Shown here one piece after another: positions 26,641 through 34,862 of a stretch of DNA of 43,733 bases. Made by a program: the position numbers and the translations under genes. Position 1 is the first letter of the stretch. Every line of letters begins with the position of its first letter. The notes below the pieces were generated by a model. It worked only from the letters and a program-made list of their open reading frames with translations. It was not told where the DNA came from and searched no databases. The stretch spans positions 1 through 43,733 of the forward strand of contig NZ_JARWGJ010000063.1 of assembly GCF_040409695.1 (NCBI RefSeq), read 5' to 3'. The stretch is from Longimonas sp040409695 (GTDB lineage: Bacteria > Bacteroidota > Rhodothermia > Rhodothermales > Salinibacteraceae).

Positions 26641-29600
26641 TTACAGCCGGTAGGTGAGCGAGGCCGTAATGCGGCGCGGCAGGATGGGCCGTGCGTTGAA
26701 GAACGGCGACTCGCTTGGATCGACACCGGCAGGCAGGCGGGGGTCGCCCTCAGTGAGTCCCCGGCTGTTGAGTGCGTTGAAGGCACGCAGGCCAAAGCGG
26801 AGCGACTGCGAGTCCGCGAAGCCGACCGTGTAGCCAAGGCCAGCATTGACGATCGTGTAGCCTTCAAGCTCCTGGAAGTTGCCTTCATCGGCGAAGCGCT
26901 TACCCGTGTATTTGGCGCTCACACTTGCGTCGAAGCCTGCACGGTCATAGACGAGCTCGCCCTGCGTCATGAACTTGGGCTGACGCTGGATCCAGTTGCC
27001 CGTGTTATCACCAAAGTCGGTGAACTCGTGGTCCTGCACGGTCACCATGCCGTTAATCTGGAAGCCTTCTGCGAAGGGGGGTACGATGGCCCCTGTAAGC
27101 TCGACGCCGAGCGTACGGCTTCCGCCAATCTGTTCTGGCACGATCTCAACGACGCCGGTGTTGGGGTTGAGGCGTGGATCTGCCGAGAAGCGATTGTTGA
27201 GCTCGGTGTAGTAGAAGGCCAGCGTTCCTGATACGTTCGGAGAGCCCGCCTTTACGCCGAACTCTCCCTGCCAGAACTCTTCGTTATCCAGATCGCCAAT
27301 CTCGGCATCTGGGGCAACGAGCGGAGCCAGCGAGGCAAGCTCGGGAAAAAAGTATCCGCGCGAGCCTACGCCGTACAGATTGAAGACATCGCTCAGGGCA
27401 TAGTTCAGCCCGAGCGAGAAGGCCGCGTCGGTTGAGCGAACAGATCGGCGGGTGAACTGGCTGTTGCCCCACTGGAAACCCTGCACGGCAAGCGCATCGC
27501 CAAACGCACCATCGGCGCCAACCGCTTCGCTTCCCTCAGAAACGATCTCGGCCTGACGCAGCTCGTACCGTGCGCCGATGTCGATGCGCAGGTCGTCGCC
27601 AACGGTGATCTCGTTACCGGCGTAGACAGCAGCCTTGTTGCTCGCGAACTCGTTGTTTACGTACACGCTGGCTGCGTTGCTAAGGCCGTTCTGGGTGACA
27701 CGCGTTTCCTCGCCGGTCGCCGTATCCTCAATGAAGAGGTCGATAAGGCGAGGCTGATCCGCAAACTCGCTCAGCACGCTGCTGTGCGTATCCCGCTGGG
27801 TGACCTCGGTACGCGAGAGGAACCCACCCACGGTTACGTTCTGCGTTGTGTTGCCTGAACTGAACGTACGCGAGAGCTGCACATCGGTCGAGAAGTCGGT
27901 GTACGGACGGTCCCAGTTCCAGGCGCCCTGGTCGATCACGAAATTCGGGCTGCCAGGCGTGCCGGGGTTGAACGACTCGGTGCTGTTTGCATAGCGCCAA
28001 ACTGCTTGCTGTGTGGGAGCCGTAATAAACTGATCGGCATACTCAAACGGATCCTGGAAGGCCGGAAACGGAATGAAGATGTTGAACTGGTGCTGCATGT
28101 CTGTCCACCGCACGCGGCTTTCCAGGTCGTATCCGTCGCCCAGCTCTTGAACGAATTCAAACGTGACCGATGCACCGTTCGTAACGATGCCACGGTCCAT
28201 CTGGGACTGAAAGACGCCATCGGGTGAGCGGAAGCTGAAGTCGGCAGCGCCGCGTGCATTCACTGTGGTGATCTCACGCCCGTCGTTGCCCGCTGCAGCT
28301 TCGCCTGTATCACGGTCGTGCGGGAAGGGGAGAAAGAACTGGCTACTGTCGTCGATGTACTTCGCGTAGATGCGGATGTAGCCGTTGTCTTGCAAGTAAG
28401 TGAGATTGCCCTTCAACTGCAGACCTTGCGTAGGCAGTCCCGAAACGACGGGGCCTTCGTCGTAGCGGTAGAAGCCGCCAATGTTATAGCGCAGGTTTTC
28501 GCCCAGCGGACCGTTTGTGTTGAAGTCGAGGCGATAGAGATTGTCCTGGCCAACCTGTGTGCGAAGCGTGGTCTCCTGCGTACTGCCGCCCGTTTTGCTG
28601 ATGTAGTTAATCAAGCCAGCGGGTGAGCCCACTCCGAAGAGCGCGGCGCTTCCGCCACGCACAAATTCAAGCTGCTGTACGTTCAGGTCGTTGCGGAAGT
28701 AGATATCCTGCGAGCTGGTTGTGGTACGCGTCTCGGAGATGACGGGCATGCCATCTTCCTGAATCGGGTTGTACTTGAACTGCCCTGGCGCAGGCAATCC
28801 ACGAACAAACACGTTGGCTGCGACCTCACCGCCGCCGCCCTCGGTATGTACGCCGGGTACGGAGCGAAGAATATCGGCCTGGCTATTCGGCTCGATGCGT
28901 TGAATGTCATCGCCCTGAATGACGGAGATTGAGCTGGTGGTTTCGCGCTGGGTGCGTTCCTGTCGGGTACCGGTTACGACGGCGCCCTCCATCTGCATCA
29001 CATCCTCGCGAAGCTCGAAGTTCTGCTCAACAGTCTCGTCGGCAGCAACGGTCACTTCGGCCTGTGCTGGCGCAAACCCGACAAACGTGGCCCGTACGGT
29101 GTATGTGCCCGGATCGATGCCTTCAAGGCGGTAGGCCCCATCGGCGTCGGTAGTTGTGCCACGTGGAGTGCCACGAAGCACGACCTGCACGCCGGGCAGA
29201 GGCGAGCCATCGGTCTCCGTTACGGTACCTTCAATCGCGCCTGTCTGCTGTTGTGGGGCAGAGGCCCGCACCGGCGCCGCGCGTTCCGACTGAGGAACGA
29301 TAGCATACGAGCGTTCGCCTACTTGCTCGTACGATAGTTCATGCGGGTGGAGCAGGCGATCGAGCTGTCCGGTGAGCCGGGCCGGAAGCGCTTTTCGGCT
29401 ACGCACGCGAAAATCGTCGAGTGCTTCATGTTGATAGAGAAAGGTCACGTTGTGCTCTTCTGCTACGCGTGAAAGCGCTTCCTCGAGCGATATAAAGACA
29501 GGGTCCTCATCTGCAGCAACAGCCGACTGGTCGGCGAGTACGGTGGGGGACTGCGCACCGGCGAGCGGAGCGCTCCATCCCAGCATCAACAGAATGGTGA

Positions 29601-29643
29601 AGGCGATAAGAGATCGCAGGGGTATCGTAGTGGATGGCCTCAT
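26641..29643 (-). CDS. FecA-type TonB-dependent receptor with STN domain
   Basis: 1000 residues from ATG 29643; an in-frame ATG at 29775 overlaps fecR and is rejected. A signal peptide runs to about residue 30 (LGWSAPLAGAQ). Then: secretin/TonB N-terminal signalling domain (about 47-118, ISLEEALSRVAEEHNVTFLY), a carboxypeptidase-like regulatory domain (about 136-210, IEGTVTETDGSPLPGVQV), plug (ISVIQGDDIQRIEPNSQADI...VFVRGLP), and a 22-strand-type barrel ending in L. The STN domain couples ligand binding to FecR. Substrate is likely a ferric siderophore or similar chelate but cannot be told from sequence. It is the last gene of the sigma/anti-sigma/receptor set. Confidence 0.95.
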   Translation of the reverse strand: MRPSTTIPLRSLIAFTILLMLGWSAPLAGAQSPTVLADQSAVAADEDPVFISLEEALSRVAEEHNVTFLYQHEALDDFRVRSRKALPARLTGQLDRLLHPHELSYEQVGERSYAIVPQSERAAPVRASAPQQQTGAIEGTVTETDGSPLPGVQVVLRGTPRGTTTDADGAYRLEGIDPGTYTVRATFVGFAPAQAEVTVAADETVEQNFELREDVMQMEGAVVTGTRQERTQRETTSSISVIQGDDIQRIEPNSQADILRSVPGVHTEGGGGEVAANVFVRGLPAPGQFKYNPIQEDGMPVISETRTTTSSQDIYFRNDLNVQQLEFVRGGSAALFGVGSPAGLINYISKTGGSTQETTLRTQVGQDNLYRLDFNTNGPLGENLRYNIGGFYRYDEGPVVSGLPTQGLQLKGNLTYLQDNGYIRIYAKYIDDSSQFFLPFPHDRDTGEAAAGNDGREITTVNARGAADFSFRSPDGVFQSQMDRGIVTNGASVTFEFVQELGDGYDLESRVRWTDMQHQFNIFIPFPAFQDPFEYADQFITAPTQQAVWRYANSTESFNPGTPGSPNFVIDQGAWNWDRPYTDFSTDVQLSRTFSSGNTTQNVTVGGFLSRTEVTQRDTHSSVLSEFADQPRLIDLFIEDTATGEETRVTQNGLSNAASVYVNNEFASNKAAVYAGNEITVGDDLRIDIGARYELRQAEIVSEGSEAVGADGAFGDALAVQGFQWGNSQFTRRSVRSTDAAFSLGLNYALSDVFNLYGVGSRGYFFPELASLAPLVAPDAEIGDLDNEEFWQGEFGVKAGSPNVSGTLAFYYTELNNRFSADPRLNPNTGVVEIVPEQIGGSRTLGVELTGAIVPPFAEGFQINGMVTVQDHEFTDFGDNTGNWIQRQPKFMTQGELVYDRAGFDASVSAKYTGKRFADEGNFQELEGYTIVNAGLGYTVGFADSQSLRFGLRAFNALNSRGLTEGDPRLPAGVDPSESPFFNARPILPRRITASLTYRL

Positions 29644-29749
29644 GGTAGAACCTCGTAGGCGTTTGCGAGAAACAAAGTGAGTGAACACGTTGGTGAACAG
29701 ACCACTACAGAATGTATCTGAGGCCGGAGTAGCTATCGGGTCGGACAAA

Positions 29750-30829
29750 CTACCGGATGGTGATGCGCTGCGCATCGCGCTCTATGGGGCGATCGAGGAT
29801 GCCACGAAGGCCCTCAATAAGCACGTCCAGGTCGTTTTCAACAGCGCCTGATATCTTCATATCGCGCACTGAAGATTCGGTTACCGCAACAGAATATCCG
29901 TAGGTGCGCTCGATGCGCGCCGCGATGGCGCTTACCGGCGTGTCATCAAAGACGATTGTGTCGGTCGTCCATGACTGATAAGCCTGCGGATTTGTCTTTT
30001 GCGTCTGCTGGATGCCGTCGGAGCGGTTGAACGTAACCCAGTCGCCAGGAACGAGCGTGTGCGCAGCACTCGTATCGGTATGCGACGCCACCGAAACAGC
30101 TCCGGTGGCAAGCACGACATCCGTGTGCGCGTTCCAGTGGGTTACGGTAAACGTGGTGCCGGTAACACGGACGGTGCCATCGGGGGTGTGTACTTCGACG
30201 GGAGGTTGGGCATCGTTGCGAGATGCAACCTCAAAGCGCGCTTCCCCGCGCAGCGTAAGCTGGTGCGGCTGGTCATCTTGATAAGTGAGCGCGGAGTTGC
30301 CGCTCAACGTAGCGACGACCTCGTTGCTCACGTTGACTGTTGCGCGTTCGCCATACGCAGTCTGCACCGTGTGCTCTGTCTCTTGAGAGGCAGGCCATAT
30401 GGTACCCGGCTGCTGGACCAGCACAATGCCGACAGCGAAAAGAACGACCAGGGCCGTAGCGCCCCATGTCCAGGCATGTCGCTGCGATGATGGACGCTTC
30501 GTGCGCCGGGGGCGACGGTTGGGAGCACGCGTCGGTGCCGTACGGGCATCCGTACTGGCATCTGCCATGGAAGCGCCGGTGCGTGCCTGTTCAAGTCGTT
30601 CCCAGGCGGCGTCGACGAGCTCGGGGTCTTGCATCGTGTCGCTAAACTCCACAGCCTGCACCGAGCGTTTCGCTTCGCGAACGGCCCGAGCGTGCGCGTC
30701 GCTCTGCTGCGCCCAGGCGCGCCATTGAGCGTCATCCTCGGCATTGTGCAACATCTCGGGGTGCGCCCATCGCTGAAACGACGGCTCGCCGAGCAGATGT
30801 TCGACAAGTGCCTCGTGGCGGTCGCTCAT
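29750..30829 (-). CDS. FecR-family anti-sigma factor
   Basis: 359 residues from ATG 30829 (MSDRHEALVEHLL); an ATG at 30862 is in frame but less likely. Domains: a cytoplasmic N-terminal region that should bind the sigma factor (about 5-60, EHLLGEPSFQRWAHPEM), a basic linker, one membrane helix (about 120-140, WTWGATALVVLFAVGIVLV), the FecR periplasmic domain (VQTAYGERATVNV...LRGEARFEV) and a C-terminal DUF4974/STN-like part (VSAIAARIERTYGYSVAV). It transmits the receptor signal across the inner membrane. It lies between the sigma gene and the receptor gene on the same strand. Confidence 0.93.
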   Translation of the reverse strand: MSDRHEALVEHLLGEPSFQRWAHPEMLHNAEDDAQWRAWAQQSDAHARAVREAKRSVQAVEFSDTMQDPELVDAAWERLEQARTGASMADASTDARTAPTRAPNRRPRRTKRPSSQRHAWTWGATALVVLFAVGIVLVQQPGTIWPASQETEHTVQTAYGERATVNVSNEVVATLSGNSALTYQDDQPHQLTLRGEARFEVASRNDAQPPVEVHTPDGTVRVTGTTFTVTHWNAHTDVVLATGAVSVASHTDTSAAHTLVPGDWVTFNRSDGIQQTQKTNPQAYQSWTTDTIVFDDTPVSAIAARIERTYGYSVAVTESSVRDMKISGAVENDLDVLIEGLRGILDRPIERDAQRITIR

Positions 30830-31037
30830 ATAAAGGAGGATGGTAGCTAATACGGGAAACACAGAAGCATTCCTGCTATGTGTGTGCTCTGTTCACTGTG
30901 TAAGAGACACCAAAAGGGCAGGTGTACGCTTCTGAATTGAAACGAAAATGTAACAAGGTGGCCACCGTAAAGAATTGGCTTTATTGCTCTGGGCCTGCCT
31001 ACCATAGGCACTTTGTTGGACACGGTTAGGGCCTCAA

Positions 31038-31595
31038 TCATGACGCGTCGACAGTCTTGATATGTTTACGAATATGTGAAAGTGCTTCTGACACGTAGTT
31101 TCGAGCTGTTTGGTGAGTGATAGCCATAACATCAGCAATTTCGGGATGCGTAAGTCCGTGGTTAAATCGGAGGTAAAGGGCTTCTCGTCGCCGTTCTGAG
31201 AGGGTTTGTATGGCTTTTTGCACGTTGGCTTGCTGCTCAGCTTTGTGCTCGTGAGCCGTAAGCAGTTCCTCCTTAGAAAGGATAAAGGCGTCGAAGTGAG
31301 GTGCAAGTGATTCGCGCTGGGAATGACGGTCGCGCTCAGACTGTATGCGCTTTAGAAGACGCCGCCGGAATGCCGAAAGGAGATAACTGCGCGGATGATT
31401 GATCTCAGACAGTTGCGTGTCGCTCCGCCAAAGCGATAGAAAGACGTCTTGGATAGCATCTTCAATCCATTGATGCTGATGAACCAGGCGCATCCCGTAG
31501 TTACGCAAGTCGCTGTAGTGCATGCGAAACAGCCCCTCAAAAGAGGATGCTTGTGCATCAGGCGAACTGGATGCGTTGGGAGCGAAAGGAGACAC
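31038..31595 (-). CDS. ECF RNA polymerase sigma factor (FecI-like)
   Basis: 185 residues with a GTG start at 31595. Region 2 (about 20-85) shows LFRMHYSDLRNYGMRLVHQHQWIEDAIQDVFLSLWR, and region 4 (about 125-180) shows LSERRREALYLRFNHGLTHPEIADVMAITHQTARNYV, the helix-turn-helix for -35 recognition. It belongs with the FecR and receptor genes downstream (208 bp to fecR). Such sigma factors switch on the receptor gene when the ligand is present. Confidence 0.95.
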   Translation of the reverse strand: MSPFAPNASSSPDAQASSFEGLFRMHYSDLRNYGMRLVHQHQWIEDAIQDVFLSLWRSDTQLSEINHPRSYLLSAFRRRLLKRIQSERDRHSQRESLAPHFDAFILSKEELLTAHEHKAEQQANVQKAIQTLSERRREALYLRFNHGLTHPEIADVMAITHQTARNYVSEALSHIRKHIKTVDAS

Positions 31596-31762
31596 TTTGA
31601 GTTGGTGCAGCCGGTCGATAAAGCATAGAGTAGACAGGTGCCAGCGGATGCCAGCTATGTCGATACAACACAGATCTGGTGTTAACGTTCATTTAACAAA
31701 AGGAGACCCTTCGTCTATCTTGCCGCTAAGCGTAGTTGTTGCCACATCTTTGCGAGAACAGC

Positions 31763-31810
31763 TTTTAGGGCCATCAGGCTCACCTGATTGTACGGGTGTT
31801 CTCCCTAAAA
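31763..31810 (+). ncRNA. Stem-loop, part of a candidate small RNA
   Basis: TTTTAGGG (31763-31770) pairs with CCCTAAAA (31803-31810). Inside, ATCAGG (31773-31778) pairs with CCTGAT (31783-31788) over a 4-nt loop. About 110 nt downstream is a terminator on the plus strand. Together they suggest a short untranslated plus-strand transcript of roughly 200-270 nt. I do not recognise the family and could not identify its promoter. Confidence 0.35.
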
Positions 31811-31923
31811 TAGACGTTCAGTGGCGCTGAGTCGGTACTTTGTAACGATATCTGAGACGGCGTTACGCTGGCGCTTAGCACGTGTCTTCCAGGTGCAGTT
31901 CAGGAAATGCAATCACTTCTCTC

Positions 31924-31958
31924 AAAGCCCGGTCTCTGGTGGGGGACCGGGCTTTTTT
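31924..31958 (+). terminator. Orphan plus-strand terminator
   Basis: AAAGCCCGGTC (31924-31934) pairs with GACCGGGCTTT (31945-31955) and is followed by six T residues in total (31953-31958). No plus-strand gene lies upstream, since the sigma gene is on the minus strand. It therefore ends either a small RNA or an antisense transcript. Confidence 0.75.
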
Positions 31959-32106
31959 ATATCTGGTCTCTAAGGTAGCTACAGAAAAATAGCGACGGAA
32001 GAAGCAGGTGCTCGAAAAGATGCGGTGTAGGTGCGCAGCCTGCGTAGAGCTTTCAGACGCTGCCTAATCCGCATGAGGCGAAAACGTACCACCCGTACGC
32101 ACGGAA

Positions 32107-32137
32107 AGGGCAGCCCTCATATGGTGAGGACTGCCCT
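32107..32137 (-). terminator. Hairpin downstream of rpsU, possible terminator
   Basis: AGGGCAG (32107-32113) pairs with CTGCCCT (32131-32137), with one mismatch and an inner CCTCA/TGAGG stem. Read on the minus strand it is followed by TTTCC, a weak U-tract. It could end the rpsU transcript about 190 nt after its stop. Confidence 0.45.
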
Positions 32138-32188
32138 ACGGGCTTCGCCAGCCTTTGAGAGGCCAGCGGAGATGCGTGCTGTACAGTG

Positions 32189-32243
32189 GCGCCTGAAATC
32201 AGGGAGCAGACTGCACGCTCTCGAATACTGCATTTCAGAGCGC
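32189..32243. other. Long hairpin in the rpsU 3' region
   Basis: GCGC-CTGAAAT (32189-32199) pairs with ATTTCAG-A-GCGC (32232-32243), 11 base pairs with one bulged A. The inner loop has a further GAGC/GCTC pairing. With the hairpin at 32107 it makes the rpsU 3' region strongly structured. Confidence 0.4.
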
Positions 32244-32329
32244 AGCCGTACGTCGTTACGAAGCAGCGGAGCACCTCTCCGTGGGTGCCCACCGACTCGT
32301 TTGCCTGTCAGACCCTAACTGTACGATGT

Positions 32330-32536
32330 TTACAATCGTTTTCTGCGGTTGCCGCGGTTGCGATGTCGACGGCGGCGCGCCTTCTTCTCCTTCAACCGCT
32401 TCTCTTCAGACGGTTTCAAGTACGACATATTCTGCCGATACTCCCGAAGCACACGGCTCCGGTTTACCTGGCGGCGAAACCGCTTAAGTGCACGATCAAT
32501 CGACTCGTTATTCCGAACTTTTACACCTACAGCCAA
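32330..32536 (-). CDS. rpsU: 30S ribosomal protein S21 (bS21), TTG start
   Basis: A 68-residue basic protein. From TTG at 32536 it begins M-AVGVKVRNNESIDRAL, the normal bS21 N-terminus, and continues KRFRRQVNRSRVLREYR with a long basic tail (RRRRHRNRGNRRKRL). An in-frame ATG at 32617 would add 27 non-conserved residues. A GAGGGATC Shine-Dalgarno-like stretch precedes the TTG by about 6-12 nt, while most genes here lack one. bS21 lies near the anti-Shine-Dalgarno end of 16S rRNA; in related Bacteroidota it helps occlude that end and rpsU itself keeps a strong SD. The gene is isolated, with divergent rdgB upstream. Confidence 0.9.
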   Translation of the reverse strand: MAVGVKVRNNESIDRALKRFRRQVNRSRVLREYRQNMSYLKPSEEKRLKEKKARRRRHRNRGNRRKRL

Positions 32537-32688
32537 AGTAGATCCCTCGTTATTGTAATCTGTTTCATTATGCGACGCTTGATTGGGTGCACGGACCTGT
32601 TTAGCCCGGGCATTCATTCGTTACGAGAGTCGTATATCGGTGTTTCTGCATTTGCGTTCTGTCCTCTTTCCCTATCTCTGCATTCATC

Positions 32689-33297
32689 ATGGCTTCTTCC
32701 CCCTCGCTGGTTCTGGCCACACGCAATCCCGGTAAGGTCGCGGAGTTTCGCACGCTGCTCGACGATCTGCCGCTTACCTTACATACGCTCGACGAGTGGC
32801 CCAGCGCGCCTCATGTTGATGAAGACGCTCCGACCCTGAAAGGCAACGCACGCAAGAAAGCAAAATCGATACATGCCTATACCAGGCAGCCCGCCATAGC
32901 CGATGATACCGGACTTGAAGTAGACGCGCTTGACGGGCGTCCGGGTGTGCACACGGCTCGTTATGCCGGGCCGGATGCCACCGACGCGGATAACATCGCT
33001 CATCTGCTCGATAATCTCGCGGGCGCAACGACGCGGGGCGCTCAGTTTCGCACCGTCATTTCTATCGTAACAGCGGCGGCGACGACATCTGTGGAGGGGA
33101 TCTGCCGGGGCACCATTGCCCACGAACCGCGTGGACAGGCAGGGTTTGGGTATGATCCGGTGTTTATCCCCGAAGGGCATACAAAGACCTTCGCTGAGAT
33201 GACGGCCGAAGAGAAAAATGCAGTGAGCCACCGGCGGCGTGCACTCGACGCGCTACGCTCGGTGCTCGACCGCCGGTTTGACAAGCTGTTTGCCTAA
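32689..33297 (+). CDS. rdgB: XTP/dITP diphosphatase (non-canonical purine NTPase)
   Basis: 202 residues of the Ham1/RdgB family, which hydrolyses dITP, dXTP and ITP to monophosphates and keeps them out of nucleic acids. Visible motifs: LVLATRNPGKVAEF (substrate and P-loop-like), KGNARKKA, the metal-binding ADDTGLEVDALDGRPGV, FGYDPVFIPEG, and SHRRRALDAL. The order and length are normal. It lies 83 bp upstream of dtd, another quality-control enzyme, and 152 bp divergent from rpsU. Confidence 0.96.
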   Translation: MASSPSLVLATRNPGKVAEFRTLLDDLPLTLHTLDEWPSAPHVDEDAPTLKGNARKKAKSIHAYTRQPAIADDTGLEVDALDGRPGVHTARYAGPDATDADNIAHLLDNLAGATTRGAQFRTVISIVTAAATTSVEGICRGTIAHEPRGQAGFGYDPVFIPEGHTKTFAEMTAEEKNAVSHRRRALDALRSVLDRRFDKLFA

Positions 33298-33380
33298 CAA
33301 GAAGCAGAGTTGTGTAGAGCTGTACAGCAGCCCCTGCGTCGACCATTCACATTCATCCATAGCCCGGTTTTCTCACGTTT

Positions 33381-33839
33381 ATGATTGCACTTGTACAGCG
33401 CGTTTCCGAATCGTCGGTCACGGTAGAGGGCGACACGGTTGGCGCCATCGACTCTGGGCTGCTCATCCTGTTGGGCGTGCACCAGAACGACACGGAAACG
33501 CAGGCTGATGCGCTTGCCCACCAGTGCGCGCATCTGCGTATTTTTCCAGACACGGAAGGACGAATGAACCATTCGCTCCTGGATACGGAAGGCGAAGCGC
33601 TTGTTGTGCCGCAGTTTACGCTCTGTGGCGACACGAGCCAGGGGCACCGCCCGTCGTTCACGGATGCAGCCCCGCCCGACCGTGCCAGGGCGCTCTACAA
33701 GCGGTTTGTGCGTGAGCTTGAGGCTACGCTGAAGCGTCCGGTTCCTACGGGCGTATTCGGCGCTATGATGGACGTCCATCTCGTTAACGATGGACCCGTC
33801 ACGTTCTGGCTCGACCAGCCGGGCCCTACTGGCGCGTAG
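33381..33839 (+). CDS. dtd: D-aminoacyl-tRNA deacylase
   Basis: 152 residues. It hydrolyses D-aminoacyl-tRNAs, especially D-Tyr-tRNA, and so prevents D-residue incorporation. The signature motifs are DTSQGHRPSF (SQxxR motif, around residue 86) and VNDGPVTF (NxGPVT motif, around 133). The start MIALVQRVSESSVTVEG is the classical one. It is in the same direction as rdgB. Confidence 0.97.
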   Translation: MIALVQRVSESSVTVEGDTVGAIDSGLLILLGVHQNDTETQADALAHQCAHLRIFPDTEGRMNHSLLDTEGEALVVPQFTLCGDTSQGHRPSFTDAAPPDRARALYKRFVRELEATLKRPVPTGVFGAMMDVHLVNDGPVTFWLDQPGPTGA

Positions 33840-33927
33840 TTGCCCACAACCGGTAACTCCTGTGGATAGGCTGCATGTGTGCATGCAGGTCGCTACACAG
33901 TTCGGTCGCTACACAGTGTGGCGGCAG

Positions 33928-34857
33928 CTATAGCTCGGGAGGACGTTCTACCGTGATTGTTGCGGACGTTCGCGACAGACTGCCAAAGATACCTGTACCG
34001 CCCTCGATGCGGTCAATCACATTCGGAATTTCCCCAGGCGACAGGCCGCCCTGCTGTGCATCTTGCGTGCGCACCAGATCGTAATAATTCTCATCAGGGG
34101 CGTTGATGGCGACGTCGTTCTGGCCGTAGAAGGCAAACCCGATCCACGGCACATCGAGCGTGATGGTGCCGTCGTCGTTACGGGTAAACGTGCGTTCGTT
34201 GATGAGCGGAGAAGCACCCCGCCTGAACTCGGCAATGTTATCTTCGTCAGGGTCGTACACGTCGGCATAGAACGGCGTAAGTTCTTGTGCGAGCTCGTCA
34301 TCACTGCGCTGATCGAAGTCCAGCAGCGACGTTATAGAGAATGCGTAGACGTTCTGCCGCTCTGTGGCCTGGGTAGGACGAATCGTGAACTGCGGCTGCT
34401 CGGGGCCCTGGTACACGACGTCAGTGTTTTCGATGCGAATCACCTCGATTGTGTCTGGAACGGTCGTTTCAGCACGCACCTGCTGGTCATCTGTTGTCGT
34501 TACGTCGAGCCGATAGCGCGCCCGGGGTATTACGGGCGGCGGATCGTCGACGGAGCGGTAGAGGCCTGGGGTGGTTTCTTCATAGGGATACGTGGCGGTG
34601 GCGGTGCCATCGGAAGCGAGCTGCTGAATCACGACGTTAGCGCCGCGAACGGCAGCCTCTTCCGGGTCGAAGCGGTCGGTGGCGGCAACGGACTGCATGA
34701 GCCGCACGGGAGGGAGGGGCTCTTCAGCGATTAGATAGGCCTCCACAACGACCTCAGACTCAGGGTCGGTCGCAACCGTGTCGCATCCCCCCAGCCCAAT
34801 ACCGAGGGAGAGACAGATGCACGCAATAGCCAGCCAGTGAAGCGGAGCGGTATGCAT
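33928..34857 (-). CDS. DUF4249-family lipoprotein, partner of TonB receptor
   Basis: 309 residues with a signal peptide and lipobox cysteine at C25 (SLGIGLGGC). The mature domain resembles DUF4249 (E-V-V-V-E-A-Y-L-like start, P-P-V-x-L-x-x-S, VRGANVVI, Y..D..T, FYGQND). Such lipoproteins are encoded with TonB receptors in Bacteroidota and are thought to cover the barrel as SusD-like partners, but no ligand is known. It follows the receptor gene by 5 bp, so translation is probably coupled. Confidence 0.85.
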   Translation of the reverse strand: MHTAPLHWLAIACICLSLGIGLGGCDTVATDPESEVVVEAYLIAEEPLPPVRLMQSVAATDRFDPEEAAVRGANVVIQQLASDGTATATYPYEETTPGLYRSVDDPPPVIPRARYRLDVTTTDDQQVRAETTVPDTIEVIRIENTDVVYQGPEQPQFTIRPTQATERQNVYAFSITSLLDFDQRSDDELAQELTPFYADVYDPDEDNIAEFRRGASPLINERTFTRNDDGTITLDVPWIGFAFYGQNDVAINAPDENYYDLVRTQDAQQGGLSPGEIPNVIDRIEGGTGIFGSLSRTSATITVERPPEL

Positions 34858-34862
34858 GAGAG

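Larger units (their letters stand above)
31596..32329. other. Gene-free, structured 734-bp region
   Basis: No protein with a recognisable domain is encoded here. One plus-strand frame (31522-31830) has no family resemblance and begins inside the sigma gene on the opposite strand. The region holds several hairpins and an orphan plus-strand terminator, described in the entries at 31763, 31924, 32107 and 32189. It separates the divergently oriented neighbourhoods of the sigma gene and rpsU. Confidence 0.5.

Noticed and set aside
31522..31830. 102-codon plus-strand frame in the gene-free region
   Set aside because: It starts inside the sigma-factor gene on the opposite strand and has no resemblance to a family.
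32330..32617. rpsU starting at ATG 32617
   Set aside because: The added 27 residues are not conserved; bS21 proteins normally begin at the AVGVKVRNNES segment.
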